A DNA stretch of 44,621 nt, taken from assembly GCA_945916235.1 (NCBI GenBank), contig CAMEGQ010000009.1, positions 1-44,621 on the forward strand, in the 5' to 3' direction. The notes under the pieces are model-generated. The model had not been told where the DNA came from. It ran no database searches and worked only from the letters and a program-made list of their open reading frames with translations. Source of the stretch: an uncultured Porphyromonadaceae bacterium. Its GTDB lineage: Bacteria; Bacteroidota; Bacteroidia; Bacteroidales; Muribaculaceae. The position numbers and the translations under genes were made by a program. Position 1 is the stretch's first letter; each line of letters starts with the position of its first letter. This document shows, one piece after another, positions 25,641 through 34,078 of the stretch.

Positions 25641-26681
25641 ATGTACCGCAAACTAATCATATTCCTCTTCCTCGTCCTGACTGCCGTCGGTGCTTCGTCG
25701 GCACAACGCTCCAAAGCCCCGCGGCCTTACCCCCTGAGCTGGCACACCGACATCCTCGGCGACGGCTACGAGTCGCGCTATGTGGACCAGGGGACTGACT
25801 ATGCCGGGCCGGTGCGCTCCACCATCGTGCGCAAGCTCTCGGTCGACACGGCCTCTGTGGTCTCCAAGCGCGCCATACTCTATGTCCATGGCTACAACGA
25901 TTATTTCTTCAACCGCGAGCTCGGCAACGAGTGTGTCAGCCACGGCTACAATTTCTATGCCGTCGACCTGCGGCGCTACGGCCGCTCGCTGATGGAGGGG
26001 CAGCATCGCTTCGAGGCGCGCTCCATGCGCGAATATTTCCCCGACATCGACTCGGCGATGGTGGAAATCAGCCGTCAGGGGGTACGCGAGATAGTGCTGA
26101 TGGGCCACTCCACGGGCGGCCTGATCACCTCTTACTATCTCCACTGCAATCCGCAGGCGCCGGTCAAGGCGCTGGTGCTCAATTCGCCTTTTCTTGACTG
26201 GAATCAGGGGTGGCTTGAGCGGTTCATCCCGATTGTGAGCTGGCTGGGTCTGCTCGATCCTGCCATGACCATCCGCCAGGGGGCTTCTACGGCCTATTCC
26301 GAGAGCCTGCTGGCAGGCGAGCATGGCCGCTGGCATTATAATACGCAATGGAAAATGCCCGTATCGCCCGATGTGACGGCAGGGTGGGTGAGAGCTATTA
26401 CCTTGGCACAGTGGGCTGTGCGCTTGCCTCCGCGTATCCGCGTACCGATTCTGCTGATGTATTCGGCCCGTAGCGTCGAGGGTGGACAGTGGACGCCCGA
26501 GCACAACGAGGCCGACGGAGTGCTCGATGTGCACGACATCGCACGCTTCGGAGGCTATCTGGGCACGGATGTAACGAAAGTGAAAGTGGAGGGAGGTCTG
26601 CACGACCTTGTCCTGTCGCGCCCCGGAGTGGCGCGCGGCGTCTACCGCAAGATTTTCAGCTGGCTTGACAAGAAATTATAA
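25641..26681 (+). CDS. Exported alpha/beta hydrolase, serine aminopeptidase/lysophospholipase type
   Basis: A 346-residue serine hydrolase with a cleavable signal peptide (hydrophobic 3-18, SSAQ). The fold signals are YVHGYNDYFF (oxyanion region), the nucleophile elbow MGHSTGG with Ser157, and a late GGLHDL with the likely catalytic His near 323. It belongs to the Hydrolase_4 / S33 group of monoacylglycerol lipases and lysophospholipases. The exported location points to the periplasm or surface; the substrate is not evident. It converges on rnpA with 32 bases between. Confidence 0.87.
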   Translation: MYRKLIIFLFLVLTAVGASSAQRSKAPRPYPLSWHTDILGDGYESRYVDQGTDYAGPVRSTIVRKLSVDTASVVSKRAILYVHGYNDYFFNRELGNECVSHGYNFYAVDLRRYGRSLMEGQHRFEARSMREYFPDIDSAMVEISRQGVREIVLMGHSTGGLITSYYLHCNPQAPVKALVLNSPFLDWNQGWLERFIPIVSWLGLLDPAMTIRQGASTAYSESLLAGEHGRWHYNTQWKMPVSPDVTAGWVRAITLAQWAVRLPPRIRVPILLMYSARSVEGGQWTPEHNEADGVLDVHDIARFGGYLGTDVTKVKVEGGLHDLVLSRPGVARGVYRKIFSWLDKKL

Positions 26682-26713
26682 CCGATCCGGCGCTTCAGCT
26701 TCGCCGTACGCAA

Positions 26714-27181
26714 TCAATGCGGCATCTTGGCCAGAAGGCGGCGCATGGCGCGCTCTACGTTGCGGTAATCCTCCAGATGGTCAGCTACATAAATGAAGGC
26801 CACATCAAGGTAAACCGGCTTTTTGGCCGCGGCTGAGCGTTCGGCATCATCGGTCTGCTCTGCATTGTCGTATCCGGCGGCTTCCTCCGGCGCCGTCGGG
26901 GCTTCCTCGCCCATAGGGCGGTTCAGACGGTAGGCTTCGCGGATGCGCCGGCGCATCTGCACGCGGTCGACGGCGTGATGGAGCTTCTTCTTCGGTACGG
27001 AAATCAGGAATTGCACCGGCTCGCGCCCGGGGCGCTCGTCCACACGTTTCCACACGGCGCGCAGGGGGTAGGCAAGCGCCGAGAAAGCGCCTCCGGCTGT
27101 GCCGGGGCGAACTGCAAACAGCGCGTCGATGGCTGTCTTGCTGCATAGCTTGTGGGCTTTACCCAGCGCGAAGGTTTTCAT
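26714..27181 (-). CDS. rnpA: Ribonuclease P protein component
   Basis: Protein subunit of RNase P, which trims the 5' end of tRNA precursors. The 155 residues begin with LGKAHKLCSKTAIDALFA, continue with PVQFLISVPKKKLHHAVDRV, and contain the RNR-type helix RMRRRIREAYRLNR written here as QMRRRIREAYRLNR. An acidic, Ala-rich insert of about 35 residues (about 90-125) precedes the final LDVAFIYVADHLEDYRNV helix. It is probably the last gene of DUF4271-hemD-rnpA; the yidD gene that often follows rnpA is not here. Confidence 0.93.
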   Translation of the reverse strand: MKTFALGKAHKLCSKTAIDALFAVRPGTAGGAFSALAYPLRAVWKRVDERPGREPVQFLISVPKKKLHHAVDRVQMRRRIREAYRLNRPMGEEAPTAPEEAAGYDNAEQTDDAERSAAAKKPVYLDVAFIYVADHLEDYRNVERAMRRLLAKMPH

Positions 27182-27252
27182 ATTACCAGTGTGGGAATGG
27201 TGTTCTGCCGATGCCTTGGCGCTCTGCCTCCAGACGGGGATGCGGCTGAATA

Positions 27253-28002
27253 TCAGGCGTTTTTCTCCTGCAGGAAGGCGTCGAGAGCGGCGGTGATGGA
27301 AGGCGATTTGGGGGTGGGAGCCTCCAGGTCGAGGCGCAGTCCGGCATCGGCCACGGCTTTGGCCGTGGAGGCGCCGAAGCAGCCGATCTGGATGTCGCCC
27401 TGATCGAAGTTCGGGAAGTTCTTCTTCAGCGACTCGATTCCGGCGGGCGAGAAGAAGAGCAGCATGTCGTAGTCAAACGGCTCGTCGGGTGTAAAGTCGT
27501 TGCTGACAGTGCGATACATTACGGCCTTGGTGTAGTTGATGCCGGCCTTGTCGAGCAGCTCGGCGTTGGCCGAATCTTTGTGCACGTCGCTGACGGCATA
27601 GAGAAATTTCTCTTTGTTATGCTTCATCAGGGCCGGAAGCAGCGAGTCGAGCTTGCCCGTGTCGCCATGGAAGATCTTGCGCTTGCGGTAGACGATGTAT
27701 TTCTGCAGATACAGGGCGATGGTCTCTGTGGTGCAGAAATATTTCATGGTGTCGGGGATGGTGATGCGCATCTCTTCGCAGAGGCGGAAGAAATGGTCGA
27801 TAGCGGTTCGGGCCGTGAAAATCACAGCTGTAAAATCGCTTATATTAATCTTTTGCTGACGAAACTCGCGTGCGCTGAGCCCTTCTACTTTGATAAAGGG
27901 GCGGAACACGAGGTCAACGCCGTGGCGGGCAGCAATATCATTGTAAGGAGATTTTTCCGATGAAGGTTTAGGTTGAGATACAAGGATTTTTTTGATTTTC
28001 AT
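27253..28002 (-). CDS. hemD: Uroporphyrinogen-III synthase-like protein
   Basis: A 249-residue protein of the HemD family, which closes and inverts ring D in tetrapyrrole synthesis. Family features are the start KKILVSQPKP, FTARTAIDHFFRLCEE, FTPDEPFDYDMLLFFSPAGIESL and IGCFGASTAKAVADAGL. The ATG overlaps the stop of the DUF4271 gene (ATGA), so translation is coupled. Bacteroidales often keep this gene next to rnpA and away from the other haem genes, so its exact physiological role is less certain than the family name implies. Confidence 0.9.
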   Translation of the reverse strand: MKIKKILVSQPKPSSEKSPYNDIAARHGVDLVFRPFIKVEGLSAREFRQQKINISDFTAVIFTARTAIDHFFRLCEEMRITIPDTMKYFCTTETIALYLQKYIVYRKRKIFHGDTGKLDSLLPALMKHNKEKFLYAVSDVHKDSANAELLDKAGINYTKAVMYRTVSNDFTPDEPFDYDMLLFFSPAGIESLKKNFPNFDQGDIQIGCFGASTAKAVADAGLRLDLEAPTPKSPSITAALDAFLQEKNA

Positions 28003-28790
28003 TGCACTTTTACACATATTTCGGCAGCGAGTGACGTCACTGCAATGACCGGTATGATTTCCAGAGTGCAAAGGTACAAAATAAAATAGAGCAACGACGG
28101 AAAATTGGTGTAAAAAATTCTAAAACCTTTAGAAATGAAGCAGATTCGTGACAAAATGTAAAGAATCGCCGCCACAATTAGCATCTTTGATGTTAAAGCG
28201 GGGTAGAAAAGTGCCAAAAGTGCCGGGGCGGCCAGACACACTCCCAGCAGCATCGCCGAGGCGTTGAGCCCCTTGCGCCACAGCGAGGCGCGCAGGCGGT
28301 CGGTGAATACGTAACCTACTGTCATGCAGGCAGCGAACTGAAATATCAGGAATCCACCCGCCAGCCCCGTCAGGGCTAAGATGGTCGATGCCATCGGCCG
28401 CGCCTGATCGGCGGCCACCGTGGCCGTGTTTCCTCCGAGCCACAGGAAGAAGAGCAGCCCCTCGACCACACACAGCTCTATCATCATCAGCAGTACCACT
28501 CGCTTCTCGTTGGCCGTATGCTCGTCGAAGGCGTTTTCGCGCTGACGGATGGTGAGAAGATCGGAGGGGAGGGTCTTGAACACACGGCGCACATGCTTGA
28601 TGTTCAGTCCGATAAGCACGAATACGCCCACCAGCAGCGACAGAATCCCCGAGTCGGCTGCGGGCATGTCGGGCCGGGCCACCCCTTCGTGGGCGCTGAC
28701 CCACGCAGGCTGCTCCGAGGCGTAAGCCGCCTGGTCGGCGGCCGAAGTCGGCGCCTCCGCTTCATGACATACCTCAAACGGATTCTCCAT
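27999..28790 (-). CDS. DUF4271 membrane protein
   Basis: A 263-residue integral membrane protein with about six hydrophobic segments after an N-terminal soluble stretch (about 1-45) rich in Ala, Glu and Pro. The characteristic end (RICFISKGFRIFYTNFPSLL, then YFILYLCTLEIIPV) is that of DUF4271, a family restricted to Bacteroidetes and usually placed directly before hemD, as here. Function unknown. It overlaps hemD by four bases. Confidence 0.85.
   Translation of the reverse strand: MENPFEVCHEAEAPTSAADQAAYASEQPAWVSAHEGVARPDMPAADSGILSLLVGVFVLIGLNIKHVRRVFKTLPSDLLTIRQRENAFDEHTANEKRVVLLMMIELCVVEGLLFFLWLGGNTATVAADQARPMASTILALTGLAGGFLIFQFAACMTVGYVFTDRLRASLWRKGLNASAMLLGVCLAAPALLALFYPALTSKMLIVAAILYILSRICFISKGFRIFYTNFPSLLYFILYLCTLEIIPVIAVTSLAAEICVKVQ
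28069..28076 (-). promoter_or_regulatory. Possible internal promoter for hemD-rnpA
   Basis: TACCTTTG on the minus strand fits the -7 consensus and lies inside the 3' end of the DUF4271 gene, about 67 bases before the hemD ATG. No good -33 is found at the right distance. Confidence 0.25.
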
Positions 28791-28885
28791 CGCTGATTAA
28801 ATCAAGATTCGTTACGCCTTAGGTTTCAAGCGCTTAACCCTCGCTCTGCGGCGCCGGCAGCGTATGCCGCCATCACGCCCCACGG

Positions 28886-30712
28886 TCATCTCTTGCGGAA
28901 TTCCTCGCGGATCGTATCTATCACATTGATAATGAAGTCGCCCGCCTTCTCCAGGGTCGAGACGATGTCCATATAGTAGATGCCGCTCTGATATTCGTAG
29001 TGGCGCGAATTGATATTTTCGACGTTGGCCGTGCGGAGCTGGTTGCGCAGGTTGTTGATCTCGCGCTCGCGGTTGTAGGCCGCGATGATGTCATGCTCGT
29101 CGACATTCTCCAGATTGTTCAACACCTTGAGCATCACTTTAATAGACTTGTCGACATAGCCGAACATGAGGTCGATGTTGGCGTAGATCTCCTCGTTGAA
29201 GTGCACCCGGCTCTCCTGCTTGCGCAGCAGAATTTTGCCCACGCCCAGCATGGCGTCGGCGATGCTCTCGATTTCGGAGTCGATGGCCATCATGGCCGTC
29301 AGGCGGCGCTTCGACTCGTTGGAGAGCCTGCCCTCGGCGCATCGGTTCAGATAGTTGGCAATCTCAATCTCCATCCGGTCGGAAATCTCCTCATATTTCT
29401 CCAGGCGCGAGTAGAGCTTGTTGAAATCGTCGGAGCCGCTCTTAGTGTGGCATAGCGTCTGCGCCATCGGCAGCATACGCCCCACACGCTCGGCAAATAC
29501 GTACATCTCCTTCTCAGCCTGCGAGATGTTGAGCTCCGAGGCTGAAAGGATACCGGCAGAGATAAACTTGAGCTGGAACTCGTCATCGCCCGTATGTTTG
29601 GCCGGTATGAGAATCTCCACGATTTTCACGTACAGATTTGTCAGCCAAATCATTATCGAGAGGTTGATGAGGTTGAACACCGTATGGAATATCGACAGGC
29701 CGAACGATACGCTCACCTGCATCTGGGCTATGGCCGTGCGGTGGTGGAGCACCACGTCGGTGTCGGTCGGCAGTGCGTTCTGGAACAGTATATTATATGT
29801 GCCGGGGTCGGTGGCCTGCAGATTGGTCACATAATTATATAGCTCAGACGGGTTGCCCTGGCCGATCTCCTCGGTAATCCACGAGTTGAGCTCTACGAAC
29901 GGGTAGAATACCGCCAGCGTCCACACTGTGCCCAGCAGGTTAAACAGCAGATGGCCCATGGCTGTACGTTTGGCGGCCACATTACCGCTCATCGACGCCA
30001 GCAGCGGGGTGACGGTGGTTCCGATGTTGGAGCCGAGCACCAGAGCGCAGGCCAGGTCGAAGGTGATCCATCCTTTGGAGCACATGATCAGCGTGATGGC
30101 AAACATCGCCGCCGAGCTCTGGATAATCATGGTCACCAGCATGCCCACAAGGCAGAAGATCAGCACGCTCCCGAAGCCCATCGAGGTGTAATGCTGGAGG
30201 AAGGCGAACATCTCCGGATTGCTCTGCAAGTCAGGTACATACTTGCTGATCATGTCCAGGCCCATAAACAAGAAGGCGAAACCGATGGTGAATTCACCCA
30301 TCGACTTCGTCTTGCTCTTTTTCGAAAACAGCAGCGGCACGGCCAGACCGATCAGCGGTAGCGCGAAGGCCGATATGTCGACCTTGAAGCCGAACAGGGC
30401 TATGATCCAGGCCGTTACCGTAGTTCCGACGTTGGCGCCCATTATCACAGCCATCGACTGCGACAGGGTCATAAGTCCCGCATTTACGAAACTTACCACC
30501 ATCACCGTCGATGCCGACGAGCTCTGGATCAGAGCCGTGATGAATACTCCCGTCACCGTGCCGGTGAAGCGGTTGCGAGTCATGGCTCCCAGAATGTTGC
30601 GCAGGCGGTCGCCGGCTGCCTTCTGAAGCCCTTCACTCATCACCTTCATTCCGTAGAGGAAGAGGCCGACGGCTCCGAGGAGCCCTAAAAAGTCCAATAT
30701 AGAATAGTTCAT
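28886..30712 (-). CDS. Na/Pi cotransporter family protein with PhoU-like domain
   Basis: A 608-residue sodium-dependent phosphate transporter of the NptA/PNaS family in the inner membrane. Two related transmembrane halves occupy about 1-400, each with a Gln-Ser-Ser-Ser/Ala motif (ALIQSSSASTVM near 65 and MIIQSSAAMFAI near 200) and GANVGTT / GSNIGTT repeats. A cytoplasmic helical PhoU-like domain covers about 420-600. Direction of phosphate movement is not certain. It has its own promoter and a 5' hairpin. Confidence 0.93.
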   Translation of the reverse strand: MNYSILDFLGLLGAVGLFLYGMKVMSEGLQKAAGDRLRNILGAMTRNRFTGTVTGVFITALIQSSSASTVMVVSFVNAGLMTLSQSMAVIMGANVGTTVTAWIIALFGFKVDISAFALPLIGLAVPLLFSKKSKTKSMGEFTIGFAFLFMGLDMISKYVPDLQSNPEMFAFLQHYTSMGFGSVLIFCLVGMLVTMIIQSSAAMFAITLIMCSKGWITFDLACALVLGSNIGTTVTPLLASMSGNVAAKRTAMGHLLFNLLGTVWTLAVFYPFVELNSWITEEIGQGNPSELYNYVTNLQATDPGTYNILFQNALPTDTDVVLHHRTAIAQMQVSVSFGLSIFHTVFNLINLSIMIWLTNLYVKIVEILIPAKHTGDDEFQLKFISAGILSASELNISQAEKEMYVFAERVGRMLPMAQTLCHTKSGSDDFNKLYSRLEKYEEISDRMEIEIANYLNRCAEGRLSNESKRRLTAMMAIDSEIESIADAMLGVGKILLRKQESRVHFNEEIYANIDLMFGYVDKSIKVMLKVLNNLENVDEHDIIAAYNREREINNLRNQLRTANVENINSRHYEYQSGIYYMDIVSTLEKAGDFIINVIDTIREEFRKR

Positions 30713-30737
30713 CCTGTTGAGGGTGAGAAGTTCGGTC

Positions 30738-30754
30738 GGAGCCTTCGCGGCTCC
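30738..30754 (-). promoter_or_regulatory. Hairpin at the 5' end of the Na/Pi transcript
   Basis: GGAGCC and GGCTCC pair around a five-base loop at the predicted transcription start. A hairpin at the very 5' end typically protects mRNA. Confidence 0.45.
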
Positions 30755-30761
30755 AACTTTG

Positions 30762-30793
30762 CAAATTTAGAAAAAGCGGCCGATATAGGCAAA
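30762..30793 (-). promoter_or_regulatory. Promoter of the Na/Pi cotransporter
   Basis: On the minus strand TTTG (30793-30790), 20 bases, TAAATTTG (30769-30762): a full consensus match. The leader to 30712 is about 43 bases. Confidence 0.75.
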
Positions 30794-30851
30794 AAAATCT
30801 TAAAATTGGCCAAATCGGCTCCCCGCCCCCTCCATCGTACCCCCCTTCCTC

Positions 30852-30887
30852 TTATACGACTTATACGATTTATATGATTTATAAGAA
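30852..30887. repeat. Four tandem 9-base units TTATAYGAY
   Basis: The units are TTATACGAC, TTATACGAT, TTATATGAT and TTATAAGAA, decaying to the right. They lie between the divergent Na/Pi and C10 promoters. Confidence 0.8.
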
Positions 30888-31020
30888 TTACCAATCTCTC
30901 TGATTTCTCCGCCATGAAAATTCGCCCCGATTTACCCAAATATTGCGGTAAAACTAAGCAAAAATCGCAGGTTTTGGCTATTTTTGAGATTATTTTGCTA
31001 TGAATTTGCGCAAAAAACAT

Positions 31021-31028
31021 TAATTTTG
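31021..31028 (+). promoter_or_regulatory. -7 element for the C10 protease
   Basis: TAATTTTG matches the -7 consensus. TTTG at 30994-30997 is a -33 candidate with a wide 23-base spacing. The leader is about 100 bases. Confidence 0.4.
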
Positions 31029-31134
31029 CAAAAATTAGGCTGTCGCGTAAGGCTCTTCCGCCTGTTTGGCCTCGCCTGCGCAGGAAGCCCTACCCACTCA
31101 ATCTTAAGGAATCAATTAAGTGTAAATCAGACAT

Positions 31135-33507
31135 ATGAAGAAAATTTTACTCTCGCTCGCAGCGGCAGTCGTGGCTCTCGGAGCCTCCGCCGCCTCGCTG
31201 ACGCCCGAACAGGCTCTCGCCCGCGTGAACACCGGCGCCATGAAAGCTCCCGGCGTCAACGGTTCGGTGCTTCAGCTCGTAGAATCAGGCGAATACGAAG
31301 GCCTGCCTACGTATTATATCTATTCTTCGAACGACAACGCGCTGATTATCAGTGCTAACGATGTGGCTGTTCCCGTGCTGGCCGTCCTTGACCATCCCGT
31401 GACTGCCTCCACCCCGATGCCTCCCCAGCTGCAATGGTGGCTTGAAGGCTACGGCAAGGAGATCGCATGGGCAGTGGCAAACGATTACTCAGTGGTCCGC
31501 CCCATGAGCCGCCCCGACCTCTCACCCGTTACCCCGAAGAAAGGGATGAAGCTGAAGAAGAAATCTGACAACGTCGAGTATGCCTCTCATACTGCCATCC
31601 CCGCTATGGTCAAGACCCAGTGGGATCAGGGTGCACCCTTCAACGACCTCTGCCCCAGCTCGAACAAAGGCACCGCATATACAGGCTGTGTGGCTACGGC
31701 CATGGCTCAGGTGATGAAATTCCACAACTATCCTCCCAAAGGAAAAGGTACGGTATCGGTAACGTTCAACAACAATACCTACACGATGAACCTTACCAAC
31801 ACCTCCTTCGACTGGAATAATATGCTCGACGTCTACACTTCGTCGGCTACCGCTACCCAGAAGACGGCTGTGGCTACCCTGATGAAAGCCTGCGGATATT
31901 CTGTAGATATGGACTACGGCCTTGATGCCTCCGGCGCCCAGTCGTCGGATGTTGTTGCAGCCCTGATCGACTGCTTCAGCTACGACAAGGCGGTCAACTA
32001 TCAGCTCCGCGACTATTTCGATCCCGATGTATGGGCTGAAAAGGTCTATAACGAACTGGCTTCCGGCCGCGTGGTTTACTATGCCGGCCGCGGCAGCGAC
32101 GGCGGTCACGCTTTCGTCTGCGACGGCTATCAGGATGAGAAATTCCACTTCAACTGGGGCTGGGGCGGTTACTACGACGGCTTCTTCAAGCTGACTTCGC
32201 TCGTTCCCGAAGACCAGGGTGCCGGCGGCAACAGCGATGGCTTTACCCTGAATCAGGGCGCTATCTTCGGTATCCAGCGTCCCGTGTCCGGTTCGGTAAA
32301 AGCCAACGGATGGATTGCCGTATATCCCGGTCAGATGTCGCCCACTTGCTCAGGCCGTACGGTGACCATCAGCGTTACCGATGGTGCTTTCTATAATCTT
32401 TCAGGCTCTGACTTCTCCGGCTCTATCGGATTCTCGCTGACGCCTCAGGATGGCGGCGAGACCAAATATTATACAGTGTGGTCCAACCTGTCTTATGGCA
32501 ACAATCGCGGTTTCACATCGCTGCCGTGTGCTATCCCCGCATCCGTGGCCGACGGCACTTATATCCTCCGCCCCGCATGCAAAGCTCTCACATCTTCTGA
32601 ATGGGAAAACATCCTGGTGAAATGGACCGATCCCGACCAGGTGGTTGTCACCATCTCCGGCAACAAAGTGACTGCCACTCTCCAGGGTGGCCACGATGTG
32701 CCTCAGGAGCCCGCTGCCAAGCTTGCGTTTAGCAATGCATCCACATCTACCGGCTTCTATTGCGGTCAGGAATTCAAATTCTCAGTGACGATTACCAACT
32801 CCGGAAACCTTGACTACAGTAAGCAGCTTGCTGCTGTGATAGTTCGCTCGGATGGCTATATTTTTAGCACTCAAAATTACCAGCAGGTTGACCTCCCCAT
32901 GGGCGAGTCGAAGAATTTCAACTTTACCGGCACGATTGAGTCTGATCTCACCAGCGGTACTTATTACCTCTACATAGTGGATTCCGACCTTAATCCTGTT
33001 CAAGGGTATAATATTACTCTTGAAGGCACGGTCGAAGCTCCCGCTTATGAGATTACTTTGACAGTTAACCCGGAGCCTCTGGAAGTCGGCGCTTCGGCAT
33101 CTGTAAAGGTCGTAGTGGTGAACAACGGAGAAAAAGCACTGAACGAACAGTGGACTCTCGAGCTCGGCACTGTCTCCGACAATAAGTTCACCACGAAGCA
33201 CGTATTCGGCACAAAGACCATCAATAACGCATCTAAAAGATCGAAGACCTACACCTACTCTTCCACTCTTCCCGCTCAGCTCCCCGACGGTGATTACTGC
33301 CTCGCCTTGTGGAATGCCAATGATGAGCCGGTATTCGCCTATAATATTAAGGTCAACGGCACATCTGGCATCTTCGATATCGATATCGACTCCGCTGATG
33401 CTCCGGTAGAATACTTCGACCTTCAGGGCCGTCGCGTAGCCAATCCCTCTGCCGGCATCTACATCCGCCGCTCAGGCTTCAAAGTAGATAAGATTCTGGT
33501 AAAATAA
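31135..33507 (+). CDS. Secreted C10 (streptopain-like) cysteine protease
   Basis: A 790-residue secreted protease. A signal peptide (KKILLSLAAAVVALGASAA) is followed by a Spi-type inhibitory propeptide (about 20-120, LPTYYIYSSNDNALIISAND). The peptidase domain contains TGCVATAMAQVM with the nucleophile Cys185, and GGHAFVCDGY with His325, then FHFNWGWGGYYDGFF, all as in SpeB and interpain. The remainder (about 390-740) is made of Ig-like beta modules. The last 45 residues (VEYFDLQGRRVANP ... GIYIRRSGFKVDKILVK) are a tail common on Bacteroidales secreted proteins and may be a sorting signal. It may act on host or dietary protein (inference). Confidence 0.92.
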   Translation: MKKILLSLAAAVVALGASAASLTPEQALARVNTGAMKAPGVNGSVLQLVESGEYEGLPTYYIYSSNDNALIISANDVAVPVLAVLDHPVTASTPMPPQLQWWLEGYGKEIAWAVANDYSVVRPMSRPDLSPVTPKKGMKLKKKSDNVEYASHTAIPAMVKTQWDQGAPFNDLCPSSNKGTAYTGCVATAMAQVMKFHNYPPKGKGTVSVTFNNNTYTMNLTNTSFDWNNMLDVYTSSATATQKTAVATLMKACGYSVDMDYGLDASGAQSSDVVAALIDCFSYDKAVNYQLRDYFDPDVWAEKVYNELASGRVVYYAGRGSDGGHAFVCDGYQDEKFHFNWGWGGYYDGFFKLTSLVPEDQGAGGNSDGFTLNQGAIFGIQRPVSGSVKANGWIAVYPGQMSPTCSGRTVTISVTDGAFYNLSGSDFSGSIGFSLTPQDGGETKYYTVWSNLSYGNNRGFTSLPCAIPASVADGTYILRPACKALTSSEWENILVKWTDPDQVVVTISGNKVTATLQGGHDVPQEPAAKLAFSNASTSTGFYCGQEFKFSVTITNSGNLDYSKQLAAVIVRSDGYIFSTQNYQQVDLPMGESKNFNFTGTIESDLTSGTYYLYIVDSDLNPVQGYNITLEGTVEAPAYEITLTVNPEPLEVGASASVKVVVVNNGEKALNEQWTLELGTVSDNKFTTKHVFGTKTINNASKRSKTYTYSSTLPAQLPDGDYCLALWNANDEPVFAYNIKVNGTSGIFDIDIDSADAPVEYFDLQGRRVANPSAGIYIRRSGFKVDKILVK

Positions 33508-33528
33508 CCACGAACCATACGAAAATGA

Positions 33529-33557
33529 AAAAGCACCGCCTCAGGCGGTGCTTTTTT
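33529..33557 (+). terminator. Terminator after the C10 protease
   Basis: GCACCGCC (33533-33540) and GGCGGTGC (33544-33551) with A residues before and T residues after form a classical intrinsic terminator. Confidence 0.92.
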
Positions 33558-33579
33558 CGTTACCATCAGCCCCCGACTT

Positions 33580-33712
33580 ATCCGATTTTACCTCCAAATC
33601 CCTCATTTTTACCTCAAATCCCCGATTTTAACATTGTTAAATTGCCTGCTCTCAGAGCTGCGTAGACCCGAAAACATGTTAAATAACATATTTTTCGAAC
33701 ATATTTCGTCGA
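33580..33712. repeat. Short direct and inverted repeats before the orphan small-ORF locus
   Basis: Imperfect copies of TTTTTACCTCAAATCCC occur two to three times at 33582-33630. Palindromic words follow: TTAACATTGTTAA (33628-33640), AACATGTT (33673-33680), and TTTTCGA pairing with TCGAAAA around 33692-33715. They may be regulator sites for the promoter at 33720 (inference). Confidence 0.45.
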
Positions 33713-33719
33713 AAATGTC

Positions 33720-33727
33720 TAACTTTG
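33720..33727 (+). promoter_or_regulatory. -7 element of the orphan small-ORF locus
   Basis: TAACTTTG matches the -7 consensus. The -33 region is T-rich (TTTTTCG at 33691-33697) but not ideal. The predicted start is near 33733. Confidence 0.5.
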
Positions 33728-33750
33728 CCCTTGAAAAAGATGTTTTATAT

Positions 33751-33882
33751 ATGAAACCGAACCCGCAGAGGCGGGTCAATATTCCGGCTGACTTTCGTGC
33801 AGTCCGGCAGTTATTAACGGGATGTAAGCCCGCGACTTTCGCCCGACCGGGTAGCGCTCACGGGTTTCCCATAAAACTTTAA
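33751..33882 (+). CDS. Unrecognised 43-residue reading frame
   Basis: ATG to TAA of 43 codons, basic and Pro/Arg-rich, ending ARPGSAHGFPIKL. It begins at the first long frame after the predicted transcription start; a longer in-frame version from 33634 would begin before the promoter. A four-codon frame (ATG at 33740) ends at a TGA overlapping this ATG. The same bases can fold into several GC hairpins, so this stretch may be structured RNA rather than coding. I recognise no family. Confidence 0.35.
   Translation: MKPNPQRRVNIPADFRAVRQLLTGCKPATFARPGSAHGFPIKL
33761..33870 (+). ncRNA. GC-rich foldable segment, possible structured RNA or leader
   Basis: Consecutive hairpins can be drawn: ACCCGC with GCGGGT around AGAG (33761-33776); CCGG...CCGG with inner GACT/AGTC (33784-33807); CGGG with CCCG (33818-33832); and GCGA with TCGC (about 33832-33842). 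The word GACTTTCG occurs twice, each time in a hairpin. It does not match any riboswitch consensus I know (SAM, cobalamin, TPP, THF, fluoride, c-di-GMP were considered). Confidence 0.3.
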
Positions 33883-33886
33883 GATT

Positions 33887-34012
33887 ATGACGACTATTTT
33901 TAAAATGTTCAGAACTGAAGTAAGCAATGTGATCACCCTTCTTGGCAAATCAGACGCCTTCCGCGTCACAGGCGATTGCACGCCGACCCACCGCGCTCAG
34001 TCCATCGACTGA
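33887..34012 (+). CDS. Unrecognised 41-residue small protein
   Basis: ATG to TGA of 41 codons beginning MTTIFKMFRTEVSNVITLLG, four bases after the preceding 43-codon frame. The N-terminal half reads as an amphipathic helix, the C-terminal half is polar with one Cys. The tight spacing suggests an operon of small proteins. No family recognised. Confidence 0.45.
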   Translation: MTTIFKMFRTEVSNVITLLGKSDAFRVTGDCTPTHRAQSID

Positions 34013-34078
34013 TCTGCGACCCAAAAACTTCATTCAAGAGAACAATCACAACTCATGTTTCACTAAACATTACACATT

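Larger units (their letters stand above)
30794..31134. other. Intergenic region before the C10 protease
   Basis: No gene is seen. It holds a 9-base tandem repeat (30852-30887), the protease -7 element (31021-31028), and a GC-rich leader with the palindrome CCTGCGCAGG near 31075 flanked by GGCTCTTCC and GGAAGCC, which can form a hairpin. Confidence 0.6.

Noticed and set aside
33761-33870. Known riboswitch (SAM, cobalamin, TPP, THF, fluoride, c-di-GMP) or tmRNA / 6S / SRP RNA
   Set aside because: None of the invariant sequence words of these classes could be found; kept only as an unnamed foldable segment.
33634-33882. Longer 82-codon version of the first small frame
   Set aside because: Its start lies before the -7 element at 33720, so the predicted transcript cannot contain it; the 33751 ATG is preferred.
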